Source of the DNA: Mesorhizobium sp. M1C.F.Ca.ET.210.01.1.1
Lineage (GTDB): Bacteria > Pseudomonadota > Alphaproteobacteria > Rhizobiales > Rhizobiaceae
NCBI RefSeq assembly: GCF_004791585.1
Contig: NZ_SRUU01000015.1
Coordinates: forward strand, 1 to 64,000
DNA: 64,000 bases
Direction: 5' to 3'
Shown: positions 52,443-60,911 of the stretch, one piece after another
Layout: every line of letters begins with the position of its first letter
How positions within the stretch are numbered: position 1 is the first letter of the stretch
Notes under the pieces: generated by a model
The model's input: only the letters and a program-made list of their open reading frames with translations
Databases searched by the model: none
What the model was told of the DNA's origin: nothing
Position numbers and translations under genes: made by a program

Positions 52443-53161
52443 CCAGCAAATCCCTCTCCGGCCCCGCCGCCATCGCGGCGCTTCCCCGAAACCGGCTGAT
52501 CGGCGAATTCTCGCTGTGGTCGGCGGATCTCGCCAATATGGAGCGCGACCTGAAGCGCATCGAAGCACATGCCGATCTGCATCACATCGACGTGGCGGAC
52601 GCCCGCTTCACCCCCGGCTTCCTGTTCTTCCCCGACCTGGTGGCGCGCATCGCCAGGCTGACGGCGAAGCCCATCCATGTGCATCTGATGGTCGAGGCGG
52701 AAATCGTCGAAGCGCAGACACGCCAGTTCATCGAGGCCGGCGCCGACCTCGTCACCATCCACGCCGAAAACGGCGAGGCCGGCCTGCGCGCGGTAAAGCT
52801 GGCGCATGATCTTGGCGCCGAGGCCGGCGTCGTGCTGCGGCTGGAAACGCCGGTCTCGGCCATCGTTCCCTTCCTGCCGGATGTCGCCTTCGTGACGCTG
52901 CTCGGCACCTCGATCGGCGTCAAGGGCCAGAGCCTGTCCGAAAAAGCCTGCCCGCGGCTGATCGAGGCGCGGTCGCTGATGCGGAAGGCCGGCCGCGAAG
53001 CCGACATCATCCTTGCCGCCGACGGCGGCATCCGCCACGAGACGGTGCCGCTGCTGCGCGCCGCCGGCGCCGATACGGTGGTGCTGGGCTCGCTCGCCTT
53101 CGGCGATCCCGACCTCGCGCAGCGCATGGCCTGGCTGCACGGACTGAAGGCCGCCGCGTGA
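52439..53161 (+). CDS. ribulose-phosphate 3-epimerase family protein
   Basis: A 240-residue TIM barrel of the Rpe/allulose 6-phosphate epimerase family. GEFSLWSADLANMERDLKRIE, HHIDVADARFTPGF (usual Rpe wording is HVDVMDG), PIHVHLMVE, ADGGIRHETVPLLRAAGADTVVLGS. It probably epimerises C3 of a ketose phosphate. The 4-base overlap with the hydrolase gene and overlap with the ROK gene place it in the same long operon. Confidence 0.9.
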   Translation: MTSKSLSGPAAIAALPRNRLIGEFSLWSADLANMERDLKRIEAHADLHHIDVADARFTPGFLFFPDLVARIARLTAKPIHVHLMVEAEIVEAQTRQFIEAGADLVTIHAENGEAGLRAVKLAHDLGAEAGVVLRLETPVSAIVPFLPDVAFVTLLGTSIGVKGQSLSEKACPRLIEARSLMRKAGREADIILAADGGIRHETVPLLRAAGADTVVLGSLAFGDPDLAQRMAWLHGLKAAA

Positions 53162-54183
53162 TGAGCACGCTTGCGCTAGCCTTCGATCTCGGCGGCACGG
53201 AACTGCGCGGCGCGCTGGTCGAGCGCAGCGGCGGGGTGGTCGCGCGCGTTTCGGCGCCGACGCTTGCCGGCGCTGGGTCGGAGGCGGTGATCGGCCAGAT
53301 CATCACGCTGGCGGACAAGCTGCTCAAAGAGCACCCGCAGGCAAAGGTGATCGGCATCGGCATGTGCGCGCCGGGACCGCTCGACCCCAAGGCGGGAATC
53401 GTCATCGGGCCGCCGACGCTGGCCGGCTGGCACAATGTGCCGCTGATCGACATCCTGAGCCGCCAGTTCGGCCTGCCGGTGCGGCTGGAGAACGACGCCA
53501 ATGCGGCTGCACTCGGCGAATGGCGCTTCGGCGCCGGCCGCGGCGCCGGCTCGCTGGTCTTCGTCACGGTGTCGACCGGCATCGGCGGCGGCGTGGTCGC
53601 CGACGGCCACATCTACCACGGCAGGCGCGGGCTCGCGGCCGAGATCGGCCACATGACGATCACCGGCGAAGGCGACCGCTGCTTCTGCGGCAATGTCGGC
53701 TGCTTCGAGGCGGTCGCCTCCGGCACGGCGCTCGGGCGCCGGGCGACGCGGCTCACCAAGTCCGGCGACGGCTCGCTGCTCAGGCGCCTTTCAAATGACG
53801 GCGATGTCTCGGCCCGGCATGTGGTCGAAGCCGCGCGGGCCGGCGACGCCAGCGCGCGCGCGCTCGTCGAGGCGGAAGCGCGATGGCTCGGTATCGGCTT
53901 CACCAATCTCCTGCATCTCTATTCGCCGGACCTGATCGTCATGGGCGGCGGCCTCGCCAATGGGTTCGACCTTCTGGTGCCCGGCATCAGGGCGACTGTG
54001 GAGGAACGCGCCATGCAAGCCTATCGCGACGTGCCGATTGTGCCGGCCGAGCTCGGCGACCGCGCCGGGCTGGTCGGCGCGGCGAGCCTGATCCTTTGGG
54101 AGGGCGAGCCCGGTACGGCGCTGGCGATGGTGCAAAATGAGGAGACGACGGCCGGCGGAAAAGCCGGCGCCAGAGCCGGATGA
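53161..54183 (+). CDS. ROK family sugar kinase
   Basis: A 340-residue cytoplasmic kinase. ATP-binding DLGGT at 9-13, GMCAPGPLDP, ENDANAAALGE (catalytic Asp), STGIGGGVV, and a zinc site CFCGNVGCFE near residue 180, as in glucokinase/NagK-like ROK proteins. The C-terminal 20 or so residues are a low-complexity tail. It phosphorylates a hexose or amino sugar. Starts at ATG 53161 with its A in the TGA of the preceding gene; a GTG 3 bases earlier is possible. Last gene of the twelve-gene plus-strand series from 42604. Confidence 0.92.
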   Translation: MSTLALAFDLGGTELRGALVERSGGVVARVSAPTLAGAGSEAVIGQIITLADKLLKEHPQAKVIGIGMCAPGPLDPKAGIVIGPPTLAGWHNVPLIDILSRQFGLPVRLENDANAAALGEWRFGAGRGAGSLVFVTVSTGIGGGVVADGHIYHGRRGLAAEIGHMTITGEGDRCFCGNVGCFEAVASGTALGRRATRLTKSGDGSLLRRLSNDGDVSARHVVEAARAGDASARALVEAEARWLGIGFTNLLHLYSPDLIVMGGGLANGFDLLVPGIRATVEERAMQAYRDVPIVPAELGDRAGLVGAASLILWEGEPGTALAMVQNEETTAGGKAGARAG

Positions 54184-54208
54184 TTTCAGGTCGAATCGAC
54201 CTGAAATC
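54182..54208 (+). terminator. 27-bp palindrome at the end of the ROK gene
   Basis: GATTTCAGGTCGA pairs perfectly with TCGACCTGAAATC around one A. It begins within the ROK stop codon. No T-run follows, so it may protect the 3' end or act as a weak terminator. The same palindrome type is, from memory, common in Mesorhizobium intergenic DNA. Confidence 0.55.
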
Positions 54209-54259
54209 CCCGGATCTGCGCCGCGTGGCTTCGCTCCTTGCTACGCCCGGGATTGACGA
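54208..54259. repeat. dispersed intergenic repeat, copy 2
   Basis: CCGGATCTGCGCCGCGTGGC and GCTTCGCTCCTTGCT, GGGATTGACGA match the element at 126-174. It is in a 406-base gene-free gap (54184-54589) that also holds the 54321 control block and a possible leader ORF. Confidence 0.5.
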
Positions 54260-54320
54260 AAAAACTATGGTGCGTTCCTCCCCCCTTCCGCACCGCAGCA
54301 CATCAAAATGCACGGCACAC

Positions 54321-54369
54321 CATTTTAATTCTTGACGCATGTCAATTTTTTATAAAACATGCGGAAACG
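54321..54369 (+). promoter_or_regulatory. island control block B (TTGACGCATGTCAA)
   Basis: Gap-free match (40 of 49) to 42520-42568. The centre, TTGACGCATGTCAA (54332-54345), is an inverted repeat with perfect TTGAC/GTCAA arms. TATAAA at 54351-54356 follows at 13 bases, so TTGACG is not a normal -35 partner. It lies 220-270 bases upstream of the ribose-type binding-protein gene. Confidence 0.7.
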
Positions 54370-54404
54370 CTGATGGGGCATAGGTCAGCGCTCTGGGAGG
54401 AGAA

Positions 54405-54611
54405 ATGCCTGGCATGGGAAAGGTCCTGATCGGACCCGGAATCCGCAAGCCGCATGGCGCTCGCCAAGCGGGCGGCCGCGTGCCGCCGCTGAATGCCGGC
54501 CTGGCTCCCGCAGCACCAGCCACGGGTCTCCGTGGGCAAAGGCTTGCCAATCGAGACGCAACCGACAATCAAGAACCGGAGGAACAGCAATGCGCATCTT
54601 CAACGGCCTGA
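54405..54611 (+). CDS. possible leader ORF upstream of the ribose-type ABC operon
   Basis: A 68-codon frame starting MPGMGKVLIGPGIRKP, with a very strong ribosome site GGGAGGAG 3 bases before the ATG. It overlaps the first 22 bases of the binding-protein gene in another frame. No family is recognised and the composition is Ala/Arg/Pro-rich, as chance frames in GC-rich DNA are. It could be a regulatory leader, a remnant gene or nothing. Confidence 0.25.
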   Translation: MPGMGKVLIGPGIRKPHGARQAGGRVPPLNAGLAPAAPATGLRGQRLANRDATDNQEPEEQQCASSTA

Positions 54612-55576
54612 CGCTTGGCGCGAGCCTGCTTGCCACCATCATCTCGGCGCCGGCCTATGCCGGAGACGCGAAGGTCGCGGCGATCGTCAAAGGCCTCGAC
54701 AATCCCTTCTTCCAGTACATGCAGAAGGGCATCGAGGAACAGGCCACGGCAGACGGCGTCGCCGTCACCGTTCAGGCCGCGGCCAACATGGGCGACGCGA
54801 CCGGCCAGGCGGACAAGCTGACCGCGATGGCGATGCAGGACTATGACTGCTACCTGACCAACCCGATCAGCGTCTCCAATCTGGTGCAGGCCCTGGTGCC
54901 GGTCGCCCAGAAGAAGAAGCCGATCGTCAACATCGACAGCACCATCGACGCCGAGCAGGCCAAGGCCGCCGGCTTTGCCGTCTCCACCTATATCGGAACC
55001 GACAATGTCGCCGCCGGCGCGCTGGCTGGCGAAGAGATGCTGAAGCTGGTGCCGAAGGGCTCCAAGGTCGCGCTGGTTGCCGGCATCGTCGGCGACGTCG
55101 GCTCGAATGCCCGCATCAAGGGCTTCAAGCAGGCCGTCGAAGGCAAGCTCGAAGTGGTGGTGATGGTGAGCGCGGACTGGGATCGCGAGAAAGCGCTGAC
55201 CGCGGCCACCGACATCCTGCAGGCGCATCCCGACCTCGCCGGCTTCTTCGCCGCCAACGACATCATGGCGCTCGGCGTCGAGCGCGCCGTGCAGACCTCC
55301 AGCAAGGACGTCAAGGTGATCGGACTCGACGGCATCGTCGACGCGCTGAAGTCGGTCGCAGCGGGCGAGCTTTCCGCCACCGTCGCGCAATATCCCTATG
55401 TGGTCGGCGCGATGGGCGTCGAGGCCTGCAAGGCGGCCGCCATGGGCAAGGAACTGCCAGCCAACGTGCCGGCGCCGGTGCTGCTTATCAACAAGGACAA
55501 TGCCGAAGCCTCGCTGAAGAACTTCCCGCGGCCCGGCGGCGATTATCCCGATCCCTTCCGCGAGATGCTGAAGTGA
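54590..55576 (+). CDS. ribose-type ABC transporter binding protein
   Basis: A 328-residue periplasmic protein of the RbsB-like (peripla_BP_4) family. The signal peptide ends at AYA-GDA (about 24). Mature chain: VAAIVKGLDNPFFQYMQKGIEEQA, DYDCYLTNPISVSNLV, GTDNVAAGALAGEEML, FFAANDIMALGVERAV, VKVIGLDGIVDALKSV, QYPYVVGAMGVEA. It binds a pentose, hexose or polyol. The ATG at 54590 follows GGAGGAACAGCA. First gene of a four-gene transport and dehydrogenase operon. Confidence 0.94.
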   Translation: MRIFNGLTLGASLLATIISAPAYAGDAKVAAIVKGLDNPFFQYMQKGIEEQATADGVAVTVQAAANMGDATGQADKLTAMAMQDYDCYLTNPISVSNLVQALVPVAQKKKPIVNIDSTIDAEQAKAAGFAVSTYIGTDNVAAGALAGEEMLKLVPKGSKVALVAGIVGDVGSNARIKGFKQAVEGKLEVVVMVSADWDREKALTAATDILQAHPDLAGFFAANDIMALGVERAVQTSSKDVKVIGLDGIVDALKSVAAGELSATVAQYPYVVGAMGVEACKAAAMGKELPANVPAPVLLINKDNAEASLKNFPRPGGDYPDPFREMLK

Positions 55577-56577
55577 GCCTTCCGACTGACAACGCGCCCG
55601 CTGTCCCACGGGCGGGCGCCACGGAGGAGAGCCGTCCCTCCCTTGCGGCTCTCCTCCTCGATCCTTCCTTCTGGGCCGACTGGGCGTCCGTCGTTGGCCT
55701 GGTAGGCCTGGTCATCCTGTTCGGCATCACCCAGCCGGTCTTCCTCAGCGTCGCCAATCTGCAGGCGCTGCTGCTCGCGGCGGCGATCCTGGTCGTGCTG
55801 TCGATCGGCCAAACCTTCGTCGTCGCGACCTCCGGCATCGACCTGTCGCTCGCCGCCGCCGTCATGCTGGGCGCCGTCATCCTCGGTCTGGTCAACGCCG
55901 CCGGCTGGGGCGTCTTGGCAGCCTGCTTGCTTGCCGTGCTCGCAACAAGCGCAATCGGCCTGCTCAACGGCGTGCTGATCACCGCCGGGCGCATTCCCGA
56001 TTTCGTCGTTACGCTGGGAACGCTCTCCGGCATCACCGGCCTTGGCCTGATCATCTCCGGCGGCGAACCGACCATGGTCGGCTCGACCTTCCTGCTCAAG
56101 CTCGCTTCCGGTTCGTTCGGGCCGTTCGGCTATCCCGTATGGGTGGCGATCGCGGCGGTCGTCGTCGCCCATATCGCGCTCTATCACACACGCTTCGGCG
56201 TGCATCTGCTCGCGACCGGCGGCCAGGCCGAAAGCGCTGCCGCGCTCGGCATCCGCACCAACCGGGTCAAGATCGCCGCCTACACAATCTCCGGCTTCTG
56301 CGCCGGCATCGCCGCGATCCTTCTGGTGGCGCGCATCGGCTCGGCCGAGCCGCAGATCAACACCAGCCTGCTGTTGAATTCGGTGGCAGCCGTGGTGCTC
56401 GGCGGCGTCAGCCTGTTCGGCGGCCGCGCCAGCATCCTGGGACCCGCCATCGGCGCGCTGATGCTGACGGCGCTTGTCAACGGGCTGACGCTGCTCAGCG
56501 TTTCGGCCTTCTATCAACCGCTTGCCGTGGGCGCCATTGTGGTGCTGGCAGCCCTGATCATGCGGTACCAGAAATGA
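55573..56577 (+). CDS. ribose-type ABC transporter permease
   Basis: A 334-residue inner-membrane permease of the RbsC family. A 30-residue charged N terminus, then 8-10 hydrophobic helices with SIGQTFVVATSGIDLSLAAAVMLGAVI, RIPDFVVTLGTLSGITGLGLI, LGIRTNRVKIAAYTISGFCAGIAA and GGRASILGPAIGALM. Starts with GTG 55573 overlapping the binding-protein stop by 4 bases. It probably dimerises with itself, as only one permease gene is present. Confidence 0.93.
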   Translation: MSLPTDNAPAVPRAGATEESRPSLAALLLDPSFWADWASVVGLVGLVILFGITQPVFLSVANLQALLLAAAILVVLSIGQTFVVATSGIDLSLAAAVMLGAVILGLVNAAGWGVLAACLLAVLATSAIGLLNGVLITAGRIPDFVVTLGTLSGITGLGLIISGGEPTMVGSTFLLKLASGSFGPFGYPVWVAIAAVVVAHIALYHTRFGVHLLATGGQAESAAALGIRTNRVKIAAYTISGFCAGIAAILLVARIGSAEPQINTSLLLNSVAAVVLGGVSLFGGRASILGPAIGALMLTALVNGLTLLSVSAFYQPLAVGAIVVLAALIMRYQK

Positions 56578-57338
56578 GCGCCGTCCATCGCACCGCGCCT
56601 GCCGACGCGATCCTCGCCTGCGAAGGGCTGAGCAAGCATTTCGGCGGCATCCGTGCCTTCACCGATGTCGGCTTCCAGGCCCGTCGCGGCGAGGTGACCG
56701 CGGTGATCGGCGACAATGGCGCCGGGAAGTCGACGCTGATCCGCTGCCTGGTCGGCGTGCATCAACCCGACGGCGGCACGATCCATTTCGACGGACGCCC
56801 GCACCCGTTCTCCAATCCGGACGAGGCGCGCAAGGCGGGCATCGAGACCGTGCACCAGAACCTCGCGCTGATCGACGAGCTGACGGTGGCGCAGAACCTG
56901 TTCCTCAACCGCGAGATCGTGCGCCGCATCGGCCCTTTCGCGCTGCTCGACCGCAAGGCGATGAAGACGCAGGCGCGCGCCATGCTGTCCAGGCTGTCGA
57001 TCAACGTGCCTTCGGTGACGCAGCGCGTGCGGCGCCTGTCGGGCGGGCAGCGGCAAGCGATCTCGATCTGCCGCGCCGCCGGCTCGGGCGCCAAGCTGGT
57101 GGTGATGGACGAACCGACGGCAGCCCTCGGCGTGCAGGAAACGGCCAATGTCGAAGCGCTCATCCGCAAACTGCGCGAGCAAGGGGTGAGCGTCATCCTG
57201 ATCAGCCACAATTTCGATCAGGTGCGGCGCCTTTCCGACCAGATCTGGGTGATGCGCGCCGGCAAGATGGTGGCGACGGTGCGTGCCTCCGAAACAACCG
57301 GCAACGAGCTGGTGGCGCTGGTCACCGGCGCGGCGTGA
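56574..57338 (+). CDS. ribose-type ABC transporter ATPase, single-domain
   Basis: A 254-residue ATPase. Walker A GDNGAGKST (about 45-53), VHQNLALIDELTVAQNLFLNRE, signature RLSGGQRQAISICRA, Walker B VVMDEPTAALGV, H-loop ISHNFDQ. Ribose-type ATPases (RbsA) are normally about 500 residues with two domains; this is one half, as in FrcA-like fructose transporters of rhizobia. ATGA overlap with the permease gene. Confidence 0.93.
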   Translation: MSAVHRTAPADAILACEGLSKHFGGIRAFTDVGFQARRGEVTAVIGDNGAGKSTLIRCLVGVHQPDGGTIHFDGRPHPFSNPDEARKAGIETVHQNLALIDELTVAQNLFLNREIVRRIGPFALLDRKAMKTQARAMLSRLSINVPSVTQRVRRLSGGQRQAISICRAAGSGAKLVVMDEPTAALGVQETANVEALIRKLREQGVSVILISHNFDQVRRLSDQIWVMRAGKMVATVRASETTGNELVALVTGAA

Positions 57339-57406
57339 CGATCAATTGTGACATCAGCAGTTGGCCGTCGCGGCCGGCATAGAATGGAAATGCAAGGGAG
57401 TTTGCC

Positions 57407-58492
57407 GTGGCGCTGATCCGTGTCGGAGTTGTTGGACTTGGCGAGGTGGCGCAGTCGATCCATCTGCCGGTGCTGGCCGACCAGCGAGACCGCTGGGTTA
57501 TCGCCGGCGTCCATGACGTCTCGCCGAGCTTGGTGTCGCTCGTCACGTCGGAATATCCGTCCGCCAAGGCATTCGAGACCGCCGAGGCGCTGATTGCTTC
57601 GCCCGACATCGACGCAGTGTTCGTGCTCTCCTCCGACGACACGCACAGCCGCTTCGTGCGCGCCGCCATCGCAGCCAACAAGCACATCCTGCTCGAGAAG
57701 CCCGCCTGCCTGACAGTGTGCGAGATCGACGAGCTGCTGGCGCTCAGCAAGGACTACGGGAAGACGATTTTCGTCGGCTATATGCGCCGCTACGCGCCGG
57801 CCTATCTGGCGGCACGGGAGGAATTGCCGACCCACGCCGACATCACCCATGTGCGCATCTTCGACCTAATTTCCGAGGGCAGACATTTCCTGAAGAAGAG
57901 CCAGAACGTCCTCTACCCGCAAGACATCGATCCGGCGATGCTTTCGCGCGGCGCCAAGGAGCGCGACGCGCTGATCCGCGAGGTGGTTGGCGAGGGTGCT
58001 TCCGCCGACCTGGTGCGGGCTTATCGCGGGCTGACGGCGCTTTCCTCGCATCACATATCGGCCATGCGCGGCTTGATCGGCGAGCCGAAGCGCGTGGTTG
58101 CGGCGCACCGGACCAATGGCGGCGCCAATACCAGCGTAACGTTCGACTACGGCCATTTCGCCTGCCTCTATGACGCGGTGGTCGACGATCTCGGCCTGTT
58201 CGATGCCATGATCGAGGTGCGCTCGAACACCAAGCGGGTGCGCATCATCTACGACACGCCCTATATCCGCAGCCTGCCGACGCGGTTTGAGGTGACGGAA
58301 GCCGGTCCGCTCGGCCCGGTGACGAAGGCGTTCGGCCCACTCTATGGCGACGCCTTCTCCAACGAGCTCGAGACTTTTCACCGCCACATCATGGAAGGCA
58401 CCAAGCCGCTGACTGATCTCGCGGACTCGCGCCGCGACCTCGCGTTGATGGCCGAGATCATCGAGCGGATGAAGGAGAGCGGCGGGAATTGA
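57407..58492 (+). CDS. Gfo/Idh/MocA family oxidoreductase (3)
   Basis: A 361-residue dehydrogenase. Rossmann start RVGVVGLGEVAQSIHLPVLAD (about 5-25), ANKHILLEKPACLTVCEIDEL with EKP near residue 98, VGYMRRYAPAY, and C-terminal VTFDYGHFACLYDAVVDDLG. It belongs to a branch with the extended loop DIDPAMLSRGAKERDAL. Likely a sugar or polyol dehydrogenase acting on the transported compound. The GTG start at 57407 follows AAGGGAG. Its 3' end overlaps the convergent membrane-protein gene by 35 bases. Confidence 0.92.
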   Translation: MALIRVGVVGLGEVAQSIHLPVLADQRDRWVIAGVHDVSPSLVSLVTSEYPSAKAFETAEALIASPDIDAVFVLSSDDTHSRFVRAAIAANKHILLEKPACLTVCEIDELLALSKDYGKTIFVGYMRRYAPAYLAAREELPTHADITHVRIFDLISEGRHFLKKSQNVLYPQDIDPAMLSRGAKERDALIREVVGEGASADLVRAYRGLTALSSHHISAMRGLIGEPKRVVAAHRTNGGANTSVTFDYGHFACLYDAVVDDLGLFDAMIEVRSNTKRVRIIYDTPYIRSLPTRFEVTEAGPLGPVTKAFGPLYGDAFSNELETFHRHIMEGTKPLTDLADSRRDLALMAEIIERMKESGGN

Positions 58493-59015
58493 GGCCGCCT
58501 GCTCCGTCATCGCCGGCCGCCGGCATGGCCTTGGGCTGACGACGCGCCAACAGATAGAAGGCGGCGATGTGCGTGATCATCAGCAGAGGCACATAGATGA
58601 TCGGGATCGCGTAGGTCGCCCCCAACTGCCCGGCCAGCTCGGGCAGTTGAAGGACCGTGCCGTGATAGTAGTCGACGACAAGGTCGACGATTCCGACAAG
58701 ATTGAAGGCGACGACGAGCGGCCAGAAGATCGACGGCCTCCTCACGGCCAGTAGCGCCAGCATGGCCAGAAGTCCGGTCGCGAAGTCGCCATAGGCGGCA
58801 AAGACGGCGAAGCCTGAGGGCAGGTTCGGACCGACGACGCCCGGAAGCAGGAAGACCAGCCCGAAGAAGCGGAAGCTGTGCAGCGTGGCGATGGCGCGCT
58901 GCGCCTCGACGTGGTCCATGAGCTTGAGCCTCGGCCAGATATAGGCGCCGAAGCAAAGCAGCCAGGGCACATAGCCCAGGACGAGATGGATGTTGAAGAT
59001 CGTCGCCGGCGACAT
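58458..59015 (-). CDS. five-helix membrane protein of unknown function
   Basis: A 185-residue inner-membrane protein. Hydrophobic segments near residues 7-25, 48-66, 75-95, 97-115 and 130-155, with charged loops (RLKLMDHVEAQRA). The C-terminal 25 residues are hydrophilic and overlap the Gfo/Idh gene on the other strand. No named family is recognised with confidence. It follows the methyltransferase gene with a strong GAGAGGAGG ribosome site overlapping that gene's stop, so the two are co-translated. Confidence 0.82.
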   Translation of the reverse strand: MSPATIFNIHLVLGYVPWLLCFGAYIWPRLKLMDHVEAQRAIATLHSFRFFGLVFLLPGVVGPNLPSGFAVFAAYGDFATGLLAMLALLAVRRPSIFWPLVVAFNLVGIVDLVVDYYHGTVLQLPELAGQLGATYAIPIIYVPLLMITHIAAFYLLARRQPKAMPAAGDDGAGGLNSRRSPSSAR

Positions 59016-59027
59016 TTTAACCTCCTC

Positions 59028-59858
59028 TCAGCTCTTGGTCGGAACGGCTTCGAAGACGGCGGTCAGGATGCCGAGCCGGCCTTCCATCAGATTGCGTCCG
59101 AGGTTGGCGGCAAAATCCGCGAAACCCGGCCCCATGACGACGCCGAGGTTCAGCGAGGGCGGCGGTCCGGACGCCCGCAGCGCCGCGAACCAGGTCTTGG
59201 CTTCGGCGGTATCGTCCCGCTGGGCAAGCGTGCGGAACCCCGCTGCCTCGATCGCCTCGCAGGTCGCGGCGGCGGACAGCAGAAAACTCTCCGCCGGCGT
59301 CTTCGCCCAGGGAACTGGATAGTGCGGATCGCCGCCGTTCAGCACGACATCGAAGGTGGCGAATTTTCCGCCCGGCTTCAGCACGCGCCTGATCTCGCGA
59401 TAAAGCAGCGGCCGGTCCGCGATGTTCATCGCCACGTGCTGCAGCAGCACGACGTCGAAACCGCCGTCGTCGAGGGGAAGCGCCAGCGCGCTGCCGGCCT
59501 TGAACGAAACGGCCCCGCCCTGCCCCGTCCGTGCGGTCAGATACTGCGCGGCTTCGACGAACGGCTCGCTGAGGTCGATGCCCGTCACCTCGCAGCTATG
59601 GGTCGCGGCGAGAAAACGGGCCGGCCCGCCCACGCCCGATCCGACGTCCAAGACCGACATGTCGGCGGCGATGCCGGCCAATTTGGCAAGCTCGGCCGTC
59701 GCGGCGAGCCCGCGTGTGTGGAACTGGTCGAGCGTAGCCAACTGTTCGGGCTTGAGCTGCTGTTCCTCGGGTCCAAACACAGCCAGCGCCGTCTTCAGCC
59801 GCTCGGTCAGGCCAGTCGCGCGGTAGTGATCGCGCACGCGATCGAAATCGTCTCTCAT
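59028..59858 (-). CDS. class I SAM-dependent methyltransferase
   Basis: A 276-residue methyltransferase. Motif I is VLDVGSGVGGPARFL (about 70-84), acidic end of strand 2 VTGIDLSEPFVEAA, motif III-like LLQHVAMNIADRPLL and VLKPGGKFATFDVVL. The opening RDHYRATGL and the QLKPEQLATLDQFHTRG block resemble sarcosine/dimethylglycine or ubiquinone-type methyltransferases; the acceptor is unknown. ATG 59858 follows GGGAAG; a GTG at 59864 is also possible. It is divergent from a LysR gene. Confidence 0.9.
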   Translation of the reverse strand: MRDDFDRVRDHYRATGLTERLKTALAVFGPEEQQLKPEQLATLDQFHTRGLAATAELAKLAGIAADMSVLDVGSGVGGPARFLAATHSCEVTGIDLSEPFVEAAQYLTARTGQGGAVSFKAGSALALPLDDGGFDVVLLQHVAMNIADRPLLYREIRRVLKPGGKFATFDVVLNGGDPHYPVPWAKTPAESFLLSAAATCEAIEAAGFRTLAQRDDTAEAKTWFAALRASGPPPSLNLGVVMGPGFADFAANLGRNLMEGRLGILTAVFEAVPTKS

Positions 59859-59925
59859 TGCCACTTCCCGTCAGGTTTCCAATACACGACACAGATACGT
59901 CTGCTTTCGCCCGGCAACTATCCGC

Positions 59926-59942
59926 TATAATGTCGACAGGCT
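59926..59942 (+). promoter_or_regulatory. TATAAT box just upstream of the LysR gene
   Basis: TATAAT at 59926-59931 ends 11 bases before the ATG at 59943. A poor -35 (TGCTTT, 59902-59907) is 18 bases upstream. If used, the LysR mRNA would be almost leaderless. Confidence 0.4.
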
Positions 59943-60893
59943 ATGAAGCAGAACTTCACAGTCCGGCATAGCGCGCTCGATGGCGTCGAGGCGTTCCTGA
60001 GCGTCGCCAAGCACCGCAATTTCCGCAAGGCGGCGGCGGAGCTCGCCGTCACGCCGTCGGCGGTCAGCCAGGCGGTGCGGACATTGGAAGCGCGCATCGG
60101 CGCGGCTCTCTTCACACGCACGACGCGTAGCGTCGGCCTGACCGAAGCCGGCGAGCGTTTCTTCTCGCGCGCGCGGCCAGCCTTCGAGGAATTGATCGCC
60201 GCGAGCGAGATCGCACGCGGAATCGGCCAGCGGCCGGCCGGGCTCCTGCGCCTCTCGGTACCGCCCGCGGTGGTGCCTATCCTGCTGGAGCCGATCATCG
60301 CCTCCTTCTGCCAGGCCTATCCCGAGATCGAGCTGGAGATCGTCGCCGGCGGCGAACTGGTCGACCTCGCGGCCGAGGGATTCGACGCCGGGATCCGAAT
60401 GGGCGATCTGATCGCGCCCGACATGGTCGCGGTGCGACTGTCGCCGTCCTTCCCGATGGTGGTGGTCGGCAGTCCCGAGTACTTACGCCACCGAACGACG
60501 CCGGAGCGCATCGAGGACCTGCGCCACCACGCCTGCCTGCGCCTGCGCCGATCGAATGGTTCGGTCGCGCCATGGCGCTTCGCAAAGGGCAACAAAGCGA
60601 TCGAGGCGATCGTCGCCGGGCCGCTCATCGCACACGACTACCCCACGCTCCTTGGGGCCGCGATCCAGGGTGCCGGGCTTGCTCAGGTGCCCAGTCCGAT
60701 CGCCAATTCGGCAATCGCGGACGGACGCCTGGAGACGCTGCTGACGGCATTCGCCGTCACATCGCCGGGCGTCTTTCTCTACTACCCGGAAAGGCATCAG
60801 GTGCTGCCTAAGCTGCGCGCATTCATCGATCACATCCGCTCGCAAGGCAGCGGCGGCGCACGCGATGGGAGGCCTCTCAAAGCTGCGCGCTAG
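59943..60893 (+). CDS. LysR family transcriptional regulator
   Basis: A 316-residue regulator. HTH near residues 12-45 (LDGVEAFLSVAKHRNFRKAAAELAVTPSAVSQAV-type sequence, RTTRSVGLTEAG) and effector domain from about 95 (GLLRLSVPPAVVPILLEPI, FDAGIRMGD). The C-terminal 15 residues are an unconserved tail. It is divergent from the methyltransferase/membrane-protein operon (84 bases between) and is the likely regulator of it. Confidence 0.9.
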   Translation: MKQNFTVRHSALDGVEAFLSVAKHRNFRKAAAELAVTPSAVSQAVRTLEARIGAALFTRTTRSVGLTEAGERFFSRARPAFEELIAASEIARGIGQRPAGLLRLSVPPAVVPILLEPIIASFCQAYPEIELEIVAGGELVDLAAEGFDAGIRMGDLIAPDMVAVRLSPSFPMVVVGSPEYLRHRTTPERIEDLRHHACLRLRRSNGSVAPWRFAKGNKAIEAIVAGPLIAHDYPTLLGAAIQGAGLAQVPSPIANSAIADGRLETLLTAFAVTSPGVFLYYPERHQVLPKLRAFIDHIRSQGSGGARDGRPLKAAR

Positions 60894-60911
60894 ACGTGGT
60901 TCCGTTCGCCC

